Below, in pieces: positions 24,201-37,900 of a DNA stretch of 64,000 nt. The notes below the pieces were generated by a model, which saw nothing but the letters and a program-made list of their open reading frames with translations, did not search any database and had not been told where the DNA came from. The first letter of the stretch is position 1. Every line of letters starts with the position of its first letter. A program made the position numbers and the translations under genes. The stretch comes from Ephydatia muelleri (Eukaryota > Porifera > Demospongiae > Spongillida > Spongillidae), in contig JABACO010000009.1 of the NCBI GenBank assembly GCA_013339895.1, forward strand, positions 8,877,188-8,941,187. The letters run 5' to 3'.

Positions 24201-27200
24201 ATACTCACATACACACGCACACACTCACACATACACGCTCATACACACTCACACATACACACTCACACATACACACTCACACATACACACTCACACATAC
24301 ACACTCACACATACACACTCACAACACACTCACACACACATATGCACACACATACACACACACACACATACACACTCACACATACAACTCACACATACAC
24401 ACTCACACATACACACTCACACATACACACTCACACATACACACTCACACATACACACTCACACATACACTCACACATACACACTCACACATACACACTC
24501 ACACATACACATCACACATACACACTCACACATACACTATGCACACACACATACACACATACACACTCACACATACACACTCACACATACACACTCACAC
24601 ATACACACTCACACATGCACACTCACACATACACACTCACACATACACACTCACACATAACACTCACACATACACATATGCACACACACATACACACACA
24701 TACACACTCACACATACACACTCACACATACACACTCACACATACACATCACACATACCACACTCACACATACACTAGCACACACACATACACACACATA
24801 CACACTACACACACACTCACCATACACACTCACACATACACACCACACATGCACACTCACACAACACATATGCACACACACATACACACTCAACAAACCA
24901 CTCAACATACACACACACACACACTCAACTACACATCACACATAACACTCACATACACACTCAACATACACACTACACATACCACTCACACTACACACTC
25001 ACAGACACACTCACACATACACACTCACACATACACACACACATACACACTCACACATACACACTCACACATACACACTCACACATACACACTCACACAT
25101 ACACACTCACACATACACACTCACACATACACACTCACACATACACACTCACACATACACACTCACACATACACATAAAATGTGTACAATAACACACGAT
25201 TAAGGCAGTACATTGTACCCACTTTGAAATTTCTGGGTACCCGACTCTTCTATATATGGAGATGATTTCTGTCTGTATTGTTCCCTAAGTTCTCTGGTCC
25301 TGGCTGGGGTAACTTATCACAGTGTGTGCCTACTATGATCACTGGAGATTTCGGTGCCCTTGACTGAAGGGGGAGGGGCCAAAGAAAGGAATGGGAGGGG
25401 TCAAGAGGAGCAGGAAATGTGAGAGGACAAAAGAATCGAATGGCAGTCTCTCCCTTCTCTCTCTCTCCCTCCCCCTTCCTCCCTTCCCCCCCCTCTCTCT
25501 CTCTCTCTGTCTCTCTCTCTCTCCCCCCTCCCTCCCCCCCCCCTCTCTCTCTCTCAGTACTGTATGTTGAGCAGCCATGGCTGGAGGTACTCAATGCCTT
25601 TATCCCCTTCCTCCATATTCCAGACAACAAGGTACAGTGTGTTCCTGGAGAGGAAGCACTGATGTGTGGCGTAGTACACCTCCTGACCAGCTAGGTCCCA
25701 TGTACTGAAGTGTACTTCCGTTATTCCTACGGGGACAGAAGAAAGGTTTTGTACAATTCTGAACACATCATTCCCTTCTCCCTCCTGCCCTCCCTCCATC
25801 TCTCCCTTCCTCTCTCTCTCCTTCCCCTATATCCCTCCCTCTCCCTCTCTTGCCCTCCCTCTCCTATCTCTCCCTCTCTCCACTCCCCTTCTCAAGTCCC
25901 TCCTACCTCCCTCCCTCTCACCTCTCCTCCCTCCACTCCACTCCCTCTCGCCCTCCCTCTCTCCCTCCCTCCCTCCCTCTCCCTCTCTCCCTCCCTACCT
26001 CCTCACTTTTCCTGAACCTAAATATTATTCATAAGACAAAGGATGACCACACCTACTCATTGACGTACTGACGAGTTCACAAGAAATGACAAAATCTAGG
26101 TCAGTATGTGACCACTACTTCCACATGCAAAGCACACTGTACCACTTAACACACATGCACGCACATGCACATATGTGTCACACCCATATGTGCACATGCA
26201 CACATACACACATACACACTACACCATGCCACACACACACACATACACCACATGCAGCAGAAAACGCTCACAATACACAAGGTGTGCACACAGGACAAAC
26301 GTAAGACTCACTTTCGGCTGCGCTGCTATGCTTGCCTTTTCATTTGGCCTGGGAACATTTGGTGAGGCCAAGGCCCACTTGACATGTTCACCCCCCACGT
26401 GGACAGTTTGGCGGGAGAGGAGCATTAATGTCCCTGAGGACAGAGAGGAGGGTGGTCTTGCCCCTCCCCTGAAGACCCACAACCATCAGCTTCATGTGGT
26501 TGTAAGGGATTGCAGTGCCCTCAGTTGTGCCCCTCAGGTAGGCCAGGAGGTGTTTGGTGGACCCCCTCCATGGATTCCAGGGAGGAGGTGTTGGGGGATG
26601 TTGGACACCGGGACTTCATTGAGATTATCTCCAGCAGTTGTGAGGTTGCCAAACTTCAGGGGAAGACATTGAGTTCTGCATTGCTATGGAGAAGTGATTT
26701 TGTGACACACTACTTTGGGTGGGGAGAGTAAAATAAAGGGGGGGAACAAGGGAGGTGGATGGATGATGAGGGGAGAAGATGGAGAGGTGAGGGTAGAGGA
26801 GAGAAGATTTGGAGAGGTGAGGGTAGAGTAGAGAGAGATTGGAGAGGTGAGGGTAGAGGAGAGGAGATTGGAGAGGTGAGGTAGAGGAAGGAGTGGAGAT
26901 TGGAGAGGTGAGGGTAGAGGAGAGGAGATTGGAGAGGTGAGGGTAGAGGAGAGGAGATTGGAGAGGTGAGGGTAGAGGAGAGGAGATGGAGAGGTGAGGT
27001 TAGAGGAGAGGAGATTGGAGAGGTGAGGGTATGAGGAGAGGAGACTGTGGAGAGGTGAGGGTAGTAGCGGAGAGGAGATTGGAGAGGTGAGGGTAGAGGA
27101 GAGGAGATGGATAGGTGAGGGAGATTGGAGAGGTGAGGTAGAGTAGAGGAGATTGGAGAGGTGAGGGTAGAGGAGAGAAGATAGAAGATTGTAGAGGTGA

Positions 27201-30200
27201 GGGTAGAGGAGAGAAGATGGAGAGGTGAGGGTAGAAGATGAGAAGATCGAGACGAGAGGTTGAGGGTTAGAGGAGAGACGATTGGAGAGGTGAGGGTAGA
27301 GAGAATATTGGAGAGGTGAGGGTAGAGGAGAGGAATATGGAAAGGTGAGGGTAGAGGAGAGGAGATTGGAGAGGTGAGGGGTTAGAGGAGAGGAGATTGG
27401 AGAGGTGAGGGTAGAGGAGAGGAGATTGGAGAGGTGAGGGTAGAGGAGAGGAGATTGGAGAGGTGAGGGTAGAGGAGAGAAGATTGGAGAGGTGAGGGTA
27501 GAGGAGGAATATTGGAGAGGTGAGGGTAGAGGAGAGGAAATGGAAAGGTGAGGGTAGAGGAGAGGAGATTGGAGAGGTGAGGGTAGAGAAGTGGAGAGGT
27601 AAGGGAGAAGGGAGAGGGGAGGAGTAGAGTGATGAGAGGAGGAGGGGAGAAAAGGAACAGTAGGGAGGTTGAAAGATGGAGTGTGGGTATGGAAGAGTGG
27701 GAATAGATGCAGGTACGGAAGGATAGAATGGAATGTGAGCACACAAAGATATAATGGAATGTAGGTATGAAAAGTGAAGAGTGCATAGCATGGGCTATGG
27801 GGAGATGGCACAGAGGGGGACCCACAGAACCATACTCTCCCTCGTGACTAGCGTCACTTACCCACTGATGTCTAAACGAGTGAGATTAGTGAGTGAGCCA
27901 ATGTAATCAGGCAAACCTCAGCTGGTTGTTTTGAAGGAACAGAGTTTGGAGACATGAGGACCACAGGTTGATGGGTAACTCTCTCAGCTCGTCGCTCGGG
28001 ATCCTAATGGCCACCTCAATGTTTTGCCTTGACTTGGTGGGCTCCAGAGGTCTGGAAACCCAAAAGCAAACAAAAGTGGACATCAGAATAAATGAAGTGG
28101 GGCAAATTAAAAACGTCAAGAGGACATCAAATGAATCTAGGGAGCCGTCATTACAGCCTTACACACAGAGACATGTGACCCCACCTGGAACTATTGTAAA
28201 GGGGATAGTGAATGTCACATGACCAACTGGAGGTATGTTGCACATATGGTGAAAGGGTGATAAGCGGATATGAATATGTCATGGTCTGACTCGTGCAGTA
28301 AAGAGCCACATCTATTAGTTTGGGAGAATTAGCTGCATGGAAAACAGTTACAGAACAGATATGTCTGAAGACATGCTGTTGTATCCTACGATATCCTAGA
28401 TGCAGCAAAAATAAATAACATGCCAGTTGATATGAAGGCAACAGTGAAATCACATTGTCTGTTCATGGGAAAAGTTATTGCATCTTGAAAAAGAGAGAGA
28501 TTGCAACCTAAGGAGTAGTAATTTCAATTCAAACAGCCCGCTGTCAAACAGCATGTTCAGTGTCTGTAATTACAGTGCAGTGTGCAATAACCTCCGGTAT
28601 TCCAACTACACGTCCTGAGCCAGCAAGCATAAAAACATCTACTTAAAAAATAAATACATCTATGGCCCATTCAATTAATGAACCATCAGTGTTCATGTTT
28701 TTGAGCCTCCAGAATAATGTTGCATGGTCTGTTGTCAATACGGCAACTAAACAAAGTGCTTGTGTTTCTGATCACATGTGCTTTTCTTTTCTAATGACTT
28801 TGGTACTATCAACACAAATCGAAATTTGGGTATGTTGCCTTTCTTCCTCACTCCCACACGCACACACACACACACATACATACACATACACACACATACA
28901 CGCACATACACAACACACACACACACACCAACTCACTCACTTCTTGGCTCGTGTGACCTGCTCGTTACCGCTTGCTTGCTGTTGTTGCTCAGCGTTTGTC
29001 AACGTAGCCAGCTTGTTGTAGGAGAGGTCGAGCTTGTTTAACCTGCACCCTGTCCAGTGGGTGGAGGGAGGGAGGATCTCGATCTTGTTGTGGGCGAGGT
29101 CCAGGATGGTGAGGTCACTGAGCTCTGTGATGTTACGCGAGATTGAAGCAAAGAGATTGTTAGACAGGTACAGTCGTTCTAAAGCAGTGCATCCAATAGT
29201 TGGAGGCTCCAATTGGAAGATCAGTCAGTTGATTGTTACACGCATCTAGATGTATCTGTGGAAAGGATAGTTACAACATTTAATTAAGGAGAGAGACTGA
29301 AAGAAAAAAAAAAACAGCACAGAAAGGTCTGCAATTAATCAGATACAAATATGCTTAGGCCATACATCCATCCATACACTGTATACATATGCATGCATGC
29401 ATGTCATCATTACATATATACACACCTACACACATTCGTGTGCCAAATGCAGGCAGCTGCGTGATGTGTGCAAAAAAAAAAAATGAACCACAAAAACTGA
29501 ACTTCCGAAAACTCACCAGATTGATGCATCCTAAACTACAGGAGGGAGGAAGCTCCAAGAGGGGAATTGTGAGATACGTGCAGGTAGGTGAGGTGGTGGA
29601 GGTTGCCAAAAGTGTCAGGGAGAGCCTTGAGTCCGTTGTGAGAGAGATCTAACTTCTTCAAGCTCTCGCATGTCCAGGCTATCATTGCATCCCCATTATT
29701 TTTTTAAATAAAAATAGAAGAAACATTTTAACAAAGAGATGGGTATACAGGTGGCTTGGGAGTGGCTGTACATGTATATGTGTACATACCATTGGACTGG
29801 GCACTGGAATCCTCTGGGTCCCCAGGAAGAGTGGCCAAGACATTGTAGGATAGGCAGAGGGAGGTTAGCTCGGGCAGGGAGAAAATACCACTGGGCACAC
29901 AGGAGAGCTGGTTGTGAGAAGCATCCAACTCAGTCAAACTGAAGTGGGGAAGACATCACATGGTCCAGCAACAGATTAAATAGTTGCATTTAGTCATTAA
30001 AAAAAAAAAAAGCACAGAAAAAAGTTTGTTTTAATAATTTAGGAGGGCTTCTGTGTTGCAAAAGCAACGCTTACTTGCTGCACATCCACGACACATCTTC
30101 AGAGCAGATCTTTCTGAGGCGGTTGTAGGAAATGTCCAGAGATTTCAGAGCTGGCATTTGGAAGATCTCGGAGGGCAGGGACTCGAGATAGTTGGAGCGG

Positions 30201-31148
30201 AAATCCAATTTCGTTAGCGTGGAAGCGTAGCTGGCGAAAGCCGCCCACGTTATGTCGCTCAAATTCATCTCCTTGAGTTTGGCGTGGAAGAAGCCGGGTT
30301 GGTCCTTCCCCGCGGGCTTGATGCGCTCCTGCACTAGCTTCGTGACCACGCCGGGAAACTGCGCCGCGATAGTCTTGGTAATGGCCGCCCCTTGCTGCAC
30401 CAGGTAACTCGCCATTTCGATCCTGTTCCTCTGGCAGGCCGTGTAGAGGAGCGAGCCACGCCCATCCGTCTTTGCGACGTCCGATCCGTCATCGGTTCTG
30501 TTGACGTCGTACTGCTGCAGCTCCCCGAGGAGGTAGCGCATGATGTCCACGTGACCCGAGGCGCAAGCGGTGAAGACGAGAGGGGGGTTGGTGAAGGTGT
30601 TGAGGTTGGCCCCGCGGCTGACAAAGAACTTGAGTATCATGAGGCGGGCCCTCGACGCAGGACGTGAACAGTGGGCTGTAACCGCCTCGGATGTTGTTGT
30701 ACTCGGCTCCGTGTTCGACTAGGAGCTTGACAATGTCTAAGTTGCCACTTTTGACGGCGACAAACATCGGAGTGCCGTACGTGGTATTGACGTTTGGGTT
30801 GACGCCCGCCTTGAGCAGGCACTTGGCAACGTTGTAGTGGCCTTTGGAGCACGCCACGTAGAGCGTCTTCTCCACTATGCGCTTGGCGTTGGGGGCTCTC
30901 TGCGTCCTTCGTCACCCGGCGGGGGTGCCGGCTGCCGAAGCAAGGTCCGAGGAGAGAAATCTCCTGAGAGCGTCTGCATCTCCCGAAGCGCAGAGAGAGA
31001 ACAACTGGCTTGCGACTTCTGTATAGGAAGCGGTAATAATATAGCACGTATAGCGTGGCATGCAGAGGCGTCTGTGTCTACGTTTGCGCGCTTTATTCTG
31101 TTGTGACTATATGTTTCGAGCAGCGTAGGGAAACTTACGATCATCCAT
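21215..31148 (-). CDS. Second LRRK1-type Roco gene, 5' two thirds, truncated at the gap
   Basis: Paralog of the LRRK1-like kinase. Exon 1 is ATGGATGATC plus donor GTAAGT (31148). Ankyrin exon about 31023-30075 (KTLYVACSKGHYN, PPLVFTACASGH); LRR exons 29938-29790, ~29680-29520, ~29255-28930, ~28055-27860; Roc exons ~26690-26310 (P-loop [11 protein letters not shown]), ~25730-25560 (DLAGQE), ~25360-25250 (THCDKL), ~23270-23150; COR exons ~22727-22570, 22405-21830 and 21401-21215 (ends [10 protein letters not shown]). No kinase or WD40 exons are present; they should follow to the left, in or beyond the gap. At least five single-base frameshifts (for example near 30638, 30905, 29185, 29560, 22715) occur in conserved coding sequence. 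With no second copy to compare, sequencing error and decay cannot be separated; error is likelier given the pattern in blocks A and B. Confidence 0.8.
22405..22535. repeat. Purine tract (GGGAGAGGA)n, paralog intron
   Basis: GA-rich tract directly in front of the COR exon acceptor. On the transcribed strand it is a long polypyrimidine tract at the same position where blocks A and B have the C-run/(CT)n tract. Confidence 0.6.
23280..23790. repeat. ~14-18 bp minisatellite GTCATGAGAGAGAGG
   Basis: About 30 imperfect units of GTCATGAGAGAG(AG)G or GTCATATGAGAGAG in the second LRRK1-type gene, between the Roc G5-region exon and the THCDKL exon. Many single-base variants. Confidence 0.85.
24140..25180. 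repeat. 14-bp minisatellite CACACATACACACT
   Basis: About 70 units of ACTCACACATACAC with patches of lower order near 24780-25010. The 341-codon ORF of Thr-His-Ser-Tyr repeats across it is an artefact. Confidence 0.9.
25435..25560. repeat. CT-rich tract, paralog Roc intron
   Basis: CTCTCTCCCTCCC pyrimidine sequence on the plus strand immediately next to the DLAGQE exon of the minus-strand gene (donor side). A second CT-rich block is at 25775-26005. Confidence 0.6.
26735..27615. repeat. ~29-bp minisatellite GGAGAGGTGAGGGTAGAGGA
   Basis: About 30 units of GATTGGAGAGGTGAGGGTAGAGGAGAG, imperfect, in the intron between the LRR and P-loop exons of the second LRRK1-type gene. This is the same intron that holds the A-box-like array in blocks A and B, but the sequence is unrelated. 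The 375-codon Ser/Pro/Leu ORF on the minus strand is an artefact. Confidence 0.9.
28130..28900. other. Intronic sequence of the second LRRK1-type gene, nothing recognised
   Basis: AT-richer unique sequence between two LRR exons, ending in a short (CA)n near 28860-28928. No ORF with family resemblance seen on either strand. Confidence 0.5.
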
Positions 31149-31935
31149 ATGTCGTGTGCACAGAAACGATTCCAAGTTCCTCACGTATTTTGTTGCGGCA
31201 GATGCTACTTGATCGAGCGTGAAAATAGCTAGCTACAGGGAAAAAAAAAATTAGTCAACTGTCGCCATTTTGGGTATGTAGATACTGTCGCCTTTCCCCT
31301 CCTCCACAATCTATATGTGACGCACACAGTTATACCGTACAGTTGTGCCAAGTCAGCCCACAGCTTACACAACAGTGCTTTGTTGATACTGCTGATCACA
31401 CACACACACACATACACCCATGAGCGCGCGCACGCGTATCTATGGAATATTATATAAACTATACGCGCAAGGCGCTTATATTTAATCGATCTCACACACG
31501 CAACACGGCTGTTTGCGGCTGGACACTAGGTTTATAATTAGATAATACGGTATAAGCCACTAAAGCTGTAATGTTCGTACCTCATTACAGATGTATTTTT
31601 TGGCGAGCTATATACCACACATTTTGTAAGCAATTCCATTGGAACAAATAGCTCCCGCACACACCCTACCAGTCTATTAAACAAAACGATCAACGAGCAA
31701 CTGTACTTGATTGATTAATAGTTATGCGCAGCCCGTTTTTAAGCCCATGTAATTTTGGCGGGTCTACTTCAAGCTTTGTGTACGACCGAACTAACCGACA
31801 GAACAAGACGGTAAGCAAGAACACTCAACAACACACATGGGAGAGCATATATATGATGTTCAGAACTAGCCAACCTTTTTTTTAAACACCCGAATTGGAC
31901 ATGAGTATTTTTATGAATAATAGGTGTGGCTTTGG
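31149..31935. other. Upstream region of the second LRRK1-type gene
   Basis: 5' flank of the minus-strand paralog (start codon 31146-31148) and left flank of the RING element. AT-rich with a short (CA)n at 31398-31413; no gene recognised. Probably holds the paralog promoter. Confidence 0.45.
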
Positions 31936-33702
31936 ATGGAGCACCACATAACGAAAGTCAAGGAGCGTTGCAGAGTGTGTGGTCGCTTCTTGGTGGAGGG
32001 CTAGGGAAACGAAAACAAGGAACTCATACATCTGCCAAGAGTTTGCAGCTGATTTGTACACTGTTTTTACTATTAACACCAGCAATGACATAGTTAACAC
32101 TCCACCCTCCTTGCTTCTGCTACCTTTGCAAACTGGTGCTGGATAAATGCCTGCTACATGTAGCACAAGATCAGCAGCAGCTCACACCATTCAGATGCAT
32201 AGTCCCTTTTGAGTGGAAGCCACCGCACACTGCAGTTGACTGTGGGGTATAGTAGTGAATAAATACACATTTTTAAAAAACATTCCTGTTCACTTTTTTT
32301 TTCTTAATTACATTCAGATCTGCCATCCTAACCCACTAAGGGATAAAACATCACCACCTTGTGGTCGCCCAGCCACACACAGCCCACAGAAGATCATTGC
32401 AGGCATTCGAGCAATAGCCCCTCCCACTGAATCCTTACAGGATGACCACTTACTGGGCAGTTCCACAATCCAGCAATCCTGGAGCAACTGCAGGTCCCAT
32501 AGCCTTGAAGATTTTACACCAGCCTCTGGAGCTCCCATGTAGGGCACTGGTGTGCACTGCCTGTCTGGTCGAGTGATTCAAAGTGTTCAATTGTAGTGGG
32601 GTCAAGTGTCCATGCTGCTTCCATTGACACTCCAATAACTGCACCGAGCTAAAGGCAGCACCACTATTGATCCAGACACTGTGAGGGACATAGTGACTCC
32701 AGTGTCAAACCTGTAGGAAGGACATTAAGGCTTGCGAGTATGGCACACACCAGTGCAATGGTGAATCAACGAAGGCTGACTGCAGGCAGCATTTCGTGTG
32801 CTCAGAAGGTTGGCTTCCCGCACTCCCTCTCAGTCAATTACGATTCCCACTGGAGGAACAGTTAAGCTATTATCAATTCCATGACATCATCCTAATACAC
32901 ACTGTACGTACCGCATTAGGCCCCTCACATTTATGCACACACCACCAAAGTCACAAACAAAGAGTTTGCTGTTCATGATGGTCCATTTGTGCAAGGTCTG
33001 GACAATGCCCTCCAGTCATTTGGTGTCCATAGACAACAATACTTTGGGGGCACATTTGCTTGGAAACAACATTCCCAAGGCACTCAAGGTTCGAATTGTA
33101 ATTAAATACAGTTTTTTTTACCAACTACATTCTCATTAGCCCTCAAACGTTGAATGTTTAAGCAGCTGCATGGTGGAGGTGGCTAAAGCAAAGTGCCCTG
33201 CCCTAGTAGCCTCTGCTACCAGGGAGCAGACAAGGTTTAGGCGATCTCTATCCCTACTAGGGCAGTGCCACCAGATTTATGATCAAAATTACATTCATGA
33301 ATCCCAATGTAATGAGCTGGGTAAGTGAATAATGTATTCAAAATGATACTGCCTGTAGTATGTACATTGTACAGTGTATCAACAGAACTCTAATAGCACA
33401 CTTTATGGAGGACTTCAGGTCTTCATTCCCTGACTCCTCCATACCAGTTTAAAATGCACATGCTTGAAGAGCACACAGTGCCATGGGCCAGGAAAACGCA
33501 TGTTGGATTTGGCCTCCTGGGAGAACAGGGGGCTGAATCCATACATGCAAGGTTTCAAACAGTCTACAAGGACGTACCACTCAATACCTGACAAGGTTCA
33601 ACAATTGGTGCTAATGGCTAATGGTAAAGGAGCATCTCCTCTCCGTGGCTCCACAAAATGTGGCAGCGATCCCCCCTCCTACCAAGCGAATCAAGCAATG
33701 AC
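31936..33702 (+). pseudogene. RING/zinc-finger transposon-type gene (N-terminal-RAG1-like), degenerate, block B
   Basis: Copy of the element at 1-1706, here with its 5' end. An ATG at 31936 opens a zinc-finger-like start (KERCRVCGRFL) that runs into the part where block A begins. The RING array follows (from about 32315), with the same in-frame TGA at 32574-32576. C-terminal pieces end near 33699. Many 1-bp differences from block A (for example extra C near 32103, GCACCGAG against GCACCCGAG, missing T near 32683) add frameshifts. The shared TGA and the shared internal deletion show the element was already dead before the copies separated, if they are separate at all. Confidence 0.55.
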
Positions 33703-34937
33703 ATGATCGCTATTCTCGCGTAACTTTGGTATTAAAAATCACTGGCAAAAAAAAAGGTTGGCTTTTAGCAAATACAACTATAAGGTAGTACCTTCTAACT
33801 CCTTTAAGATTCAGCTTTGGTTTCGACTTTCTATCGGTTGGGAACATAGATAATTCGCTTCCAACAGGAGAGGTACATCGAGAGTTACCCGCTTTCACGA
33901 GCTATAACGCCGCCGTGGCAACGAAAGTGTACCATGAGGTAATGACTATAAATAGAACAAAGATGCTGGCTTTATTTCGTGTTTTTCAAATGGCGACAAT
34001 AACCAACCTGTTTTGTGCTGGCTCACGTTTTTGTTCTACCTTGGGGTTGTCATGGGCGTTGCTAAGGCATACGTAAGGCACTACGTAATCATTTCAATAT
34101 TTCGGGTAACTAACCTAGTGTCCACAAAATGTATGGCCGCAAACAGCCGTGGCAAGCAAGTGATAATGCTCTTTCTTTGATGTATTAATATGACGCGAAC
34201 GGTCTGGCGAATGGGTATATAGGGTGGAAACATTGTTGCAGATGTCTGGTCAAGTCTGCATTGCTGCAGCCTCCGCTTCAACCAAAGCTGTCATCAGTTT
34301 GTCATACGATGGTTTGCTCTCCCTATATCCTTCCGCAGACTGGCTGAATGATTCTCTCTTAAAATCCACCCCACCATGGTGCCTTCTCAGGGATGAAAGA
34401 CCACTCAATGCCGGTAAGTTAGCACTAACAAGTAGTGTTAGCAGAGTGCTGAAAATCATTTAACATGCATGGAGGGACCCTATTACCGTACCCAATTATT
34501 ATTATTTTTTTAACTTTATTATTAGCGGGCGAAGCCAATTAGCGTTTCTGCGTTGCGGGAAAGCGTTCTTTGTAAACAATTCCCGCCAAATTGACAAACA
34601 AAAAGGCTTACCTCTGAACAAATGTGTACAAAAACGTTAACAGTTTATAGATAACGAAGTGGCTTTTGGAATCAGTAGTACTGAGCTGTGGCGCAATATC
34701 GAAAGAGTGTCTATAAGGACGTGACTTAAAATCCTCTTAGCGGAGCTCACACTAACGCGCATGCGCCAACGACTGCGGCCGTAAAATATCTCGTACCCAG
34801 ACTTCGTGATCTATATATAATATCAAATGCAGGAGGAAGGAAACATTTTGACTGACAGCAATAAAAAAAAAAAAAGGAAAACATCAAAAACTAAACAGTT
34901 GGTAATCATAGAAAGTGAAATACAAATCAATTCCGCC
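33703..34937. other. Intergenic, block B; same content as 1707-2936
   Basis: Virtually identical to block A from about 33950 on. Includes the unrecognised + strand ORF at 34242-34413 that ends at a GTAAGT donor. No recognised gene. Confidence 0.4.
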
Positions 34938-37900
34938 TCATGCGCACGTGTCCGATCCTTCTGACAACATCGCCGACTTCTTCGCCGAGAAATCTTCAAT
35001 CGTCTTGTGACTCCAAGCCTCCCATATCGTGAGGTCCTGGTGCGCCCGTAAACCTTCGTCGACGGCCGCCCCAGCCCTCCGTACCTCCACGGGCTCAAGC
35101 CACTGCGACGACACGGACGTACTCTCCGCCCACCACCACCAACTTATGGTACGACCGGTTCCCGTACTTTTCGCAGTCCTCCGTCGCCAGTCGGGCCAGG
35201 ACCTTTCCGTGACCCTCCCTCCCGGAGACGTCGACGACGAGGACGTCGCCCATTCCTCTGGCGACCCACAGCGTCTCGTCCACCAGCACCATGGACGTGG
35301 TTCGCGTCGATCCGTGGTGGCGACGCAAGACCCTGTTCCTCGCCGCCGAATCGGCGTACCCGGGCCTCGCCTGCCGCTGCTGATGACCTTCCGTCACGAT
35401 GGGCTGCAGTCTGGGGCGTGGCTTAGTGCCCCTGAGGGTCCGGCGCGTCTTTCTCTGCGTAAAGGGGGACGAGGTCGCCCGGACTTCGAACGCTGTCGAG
35501 CCCATCAATTCCGACGTCTCCGGCGGATCCGCGGACTCCGACTCCGGTTTCTGGTCCTGATCTGGAGCGGAAAGCGTCTTCGTCGGGTCGTCCGGATCGT
35601 ACAGGTCCTCGAACTTTAACGCCTTGCTGACGACGGAGCCGCCCGTGGGATCGATCTGGGAGCAGTCGTATACCCTCACGAGGGCGCAAGTCCGCGAGTC
35701 CCACTCCATGACGCAAGACGAGTGCCGCCCCACCCCCCAGACAGTCCTGCCGTCCGAGACCAGCTCGTTCACGAGCGACATCCTCCGGATGAAGACGGGT
35801 ATCTGCTGAAGGACCTTGAGGTTGACGCTGTCCACCACGGTGATGTTGTTGCCGCACCCGCACCACAGACGGTCGCTCCCCACGAAGACCATGCACTTGG
35901 CGGACTTGCTCACGTCCGCGAGACGGAGGATGAGGGGCTCCGCCCAGTCCTGGGCCTCGGCGGCGAACTCGTTGTCGCAGACGACCTTGCACGCTTCGGG
36001 GATCAACTCGGCGTCTCCTGTTGTGGCCGAGGGACCACTGACACTCGTGCGAGAGAATATGCACAGCCTGCCGTTGGCCAGCGAAGCAAAGACCCTTTTG
36101 ACCTGAAACGGGAAGCATATAGCCAATTAATCATGCACAATGACAAACTATCACCTGCGAGCTAATATTGATATGAATAAGGAATTACACGTATCCTTAG
36201 CAAACCTTAACTGGCTAGAAGCCTGCAGTATAAATGGTGGTTTGTCTTATGTAGGACTTTATGGTATGATCCATTAATTCAGCAAATGCAAATTATCCAA
36301 CAACAATTTCAACTTGACATGCCACCTAAATGCAAACATCAGCACAAACTCTGGTGTCCACACACACACACACACACACACAACACACACACACACACAC
36401 ACACACACACCCATACCTTCCCTTCTTCCACATCAGTTGTGAGGGACAAGACGGCATCCTTGACAACGAATGACCATAGGCACTGTGGGTCTCCCACTGT
36501 CCTGTATCCATACACCTGAATCTCACATTGCTAGTCAGAACAAGCCATCATTACCACCACAACAGACACACCACACCCACTACACTTACCGATGTGCCTA
36601 TCCAAATTCTTTTCTCTGTCTCACCAGTGGCAGTCATGGCGTACACACGCCCGCCGGGGGCTGGTTTTTCAGGTAGGTTGAACACCCCCTTGCGAGCGTC
36701 CAGTATGCTGAACTGTCTCTCCCCCTCCTGCTTGGCCCAGGTCCAAATGGCGTAGCTCTTGGGAGCTTTGTCCTCCTTGATGGCAGGGCGGGCGTAGATG
36801 GTGTCTATCTTCTGGAGCGGGTGGTCCCTGCATCGCGTGATGGTGTGCTTTCGACAGAGGAAGCCTGGCTCACACATCCGTGTCACTACCTGTATGTGTG
36901 TGTGTGTGTGTGAGTGTGTGTGTGTCACAGACGAAAGTAAGCACCTCCCCTTCTAGATGCCGGGTGTGGTTCTGACCTCATTCGCTGAGGGTCTCTCAGC
37001 TGCGGTCTGCTTCCAACAGTCAAACATGAGATCGATCATGCCGGGAAAGGAAGGTTCCAGATTCCCGTCTTGTAGGAGTGGCCTGTCTCCCTTGGAGACT
37101 GCTTTGTTGAGCTCTTGCATGGTTGTGAGGTTCTCAAAGGGTCTCTGTCCCGTAAGGAGCTCAAACAGAAGCATAGCAAAGGAGAATATGTCAACCTGAT
37201 GACGACATGTGTGTGTGTGTGAATGTGTGAGGTAGTGTGTGGGATATGTGTGTGTATGGGTGTGTGGGGTGTATAAGTAGAGGTACATGTGGTGTGGTGA
37301 GGTCAGAGTGCACAACATGTTGCATGTGAAGGTGTGTGCATATGTGGAGAGGTATAGATATGTTCAGTTGGTAGATTAGAAATTTGACAGTGTGTGTGCA
37401 TGTGAGTGTGTGTGTCAATGTGTGCATTATGTGTGCGTATGTGAAAATGAAGGTGAGATGCACATATGAGCATGTGGATGAGGCGTGGGGTGGGATCTTA
37501 ATGTGCAAGTGAGTACACACCTTCTCGTCAAAGGCTTGGTCCTCCCCTCTTCTTCGAATGGCTTCAGGTGCGAGGTACCCTGGCGTTCCCTCCTCCCCCT
37601 TCACCCCTCCCGGGTTGGCAAACCGAGAGATGCCATAGTCTGCCAGCTTGACATTGACTACACGAGGGAGTGGGGAGGAGGAGGTCTGATAACTGAAGCA
37701 CTGTGCACCACCATTGTACATTACATCATACACAGAATACATTACATCACCTACATGCTTACATGTACACCATCGATGACATAAGGAAAAGAAGGGGCGG
37801 GGCAAAAGAGGGAGGGGCACGATGGGTAACATGATAACTAGAACCTAAAAATTAATTAAACACTACCATACCATTTGGCGGTAGTTATTAATATTTATAC

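Noticed and set aside
24153-25178. 341-codon Thr/His/Ser/Tyr ORF
   Set aside because: Translation of the CA-rich 14-bp array.
26684-27811. 375-codon minus-strand ORF rich in Ser, Pro and Leu
   Set aside because: Translation of the 29-bp purine minisatellite in an intron.
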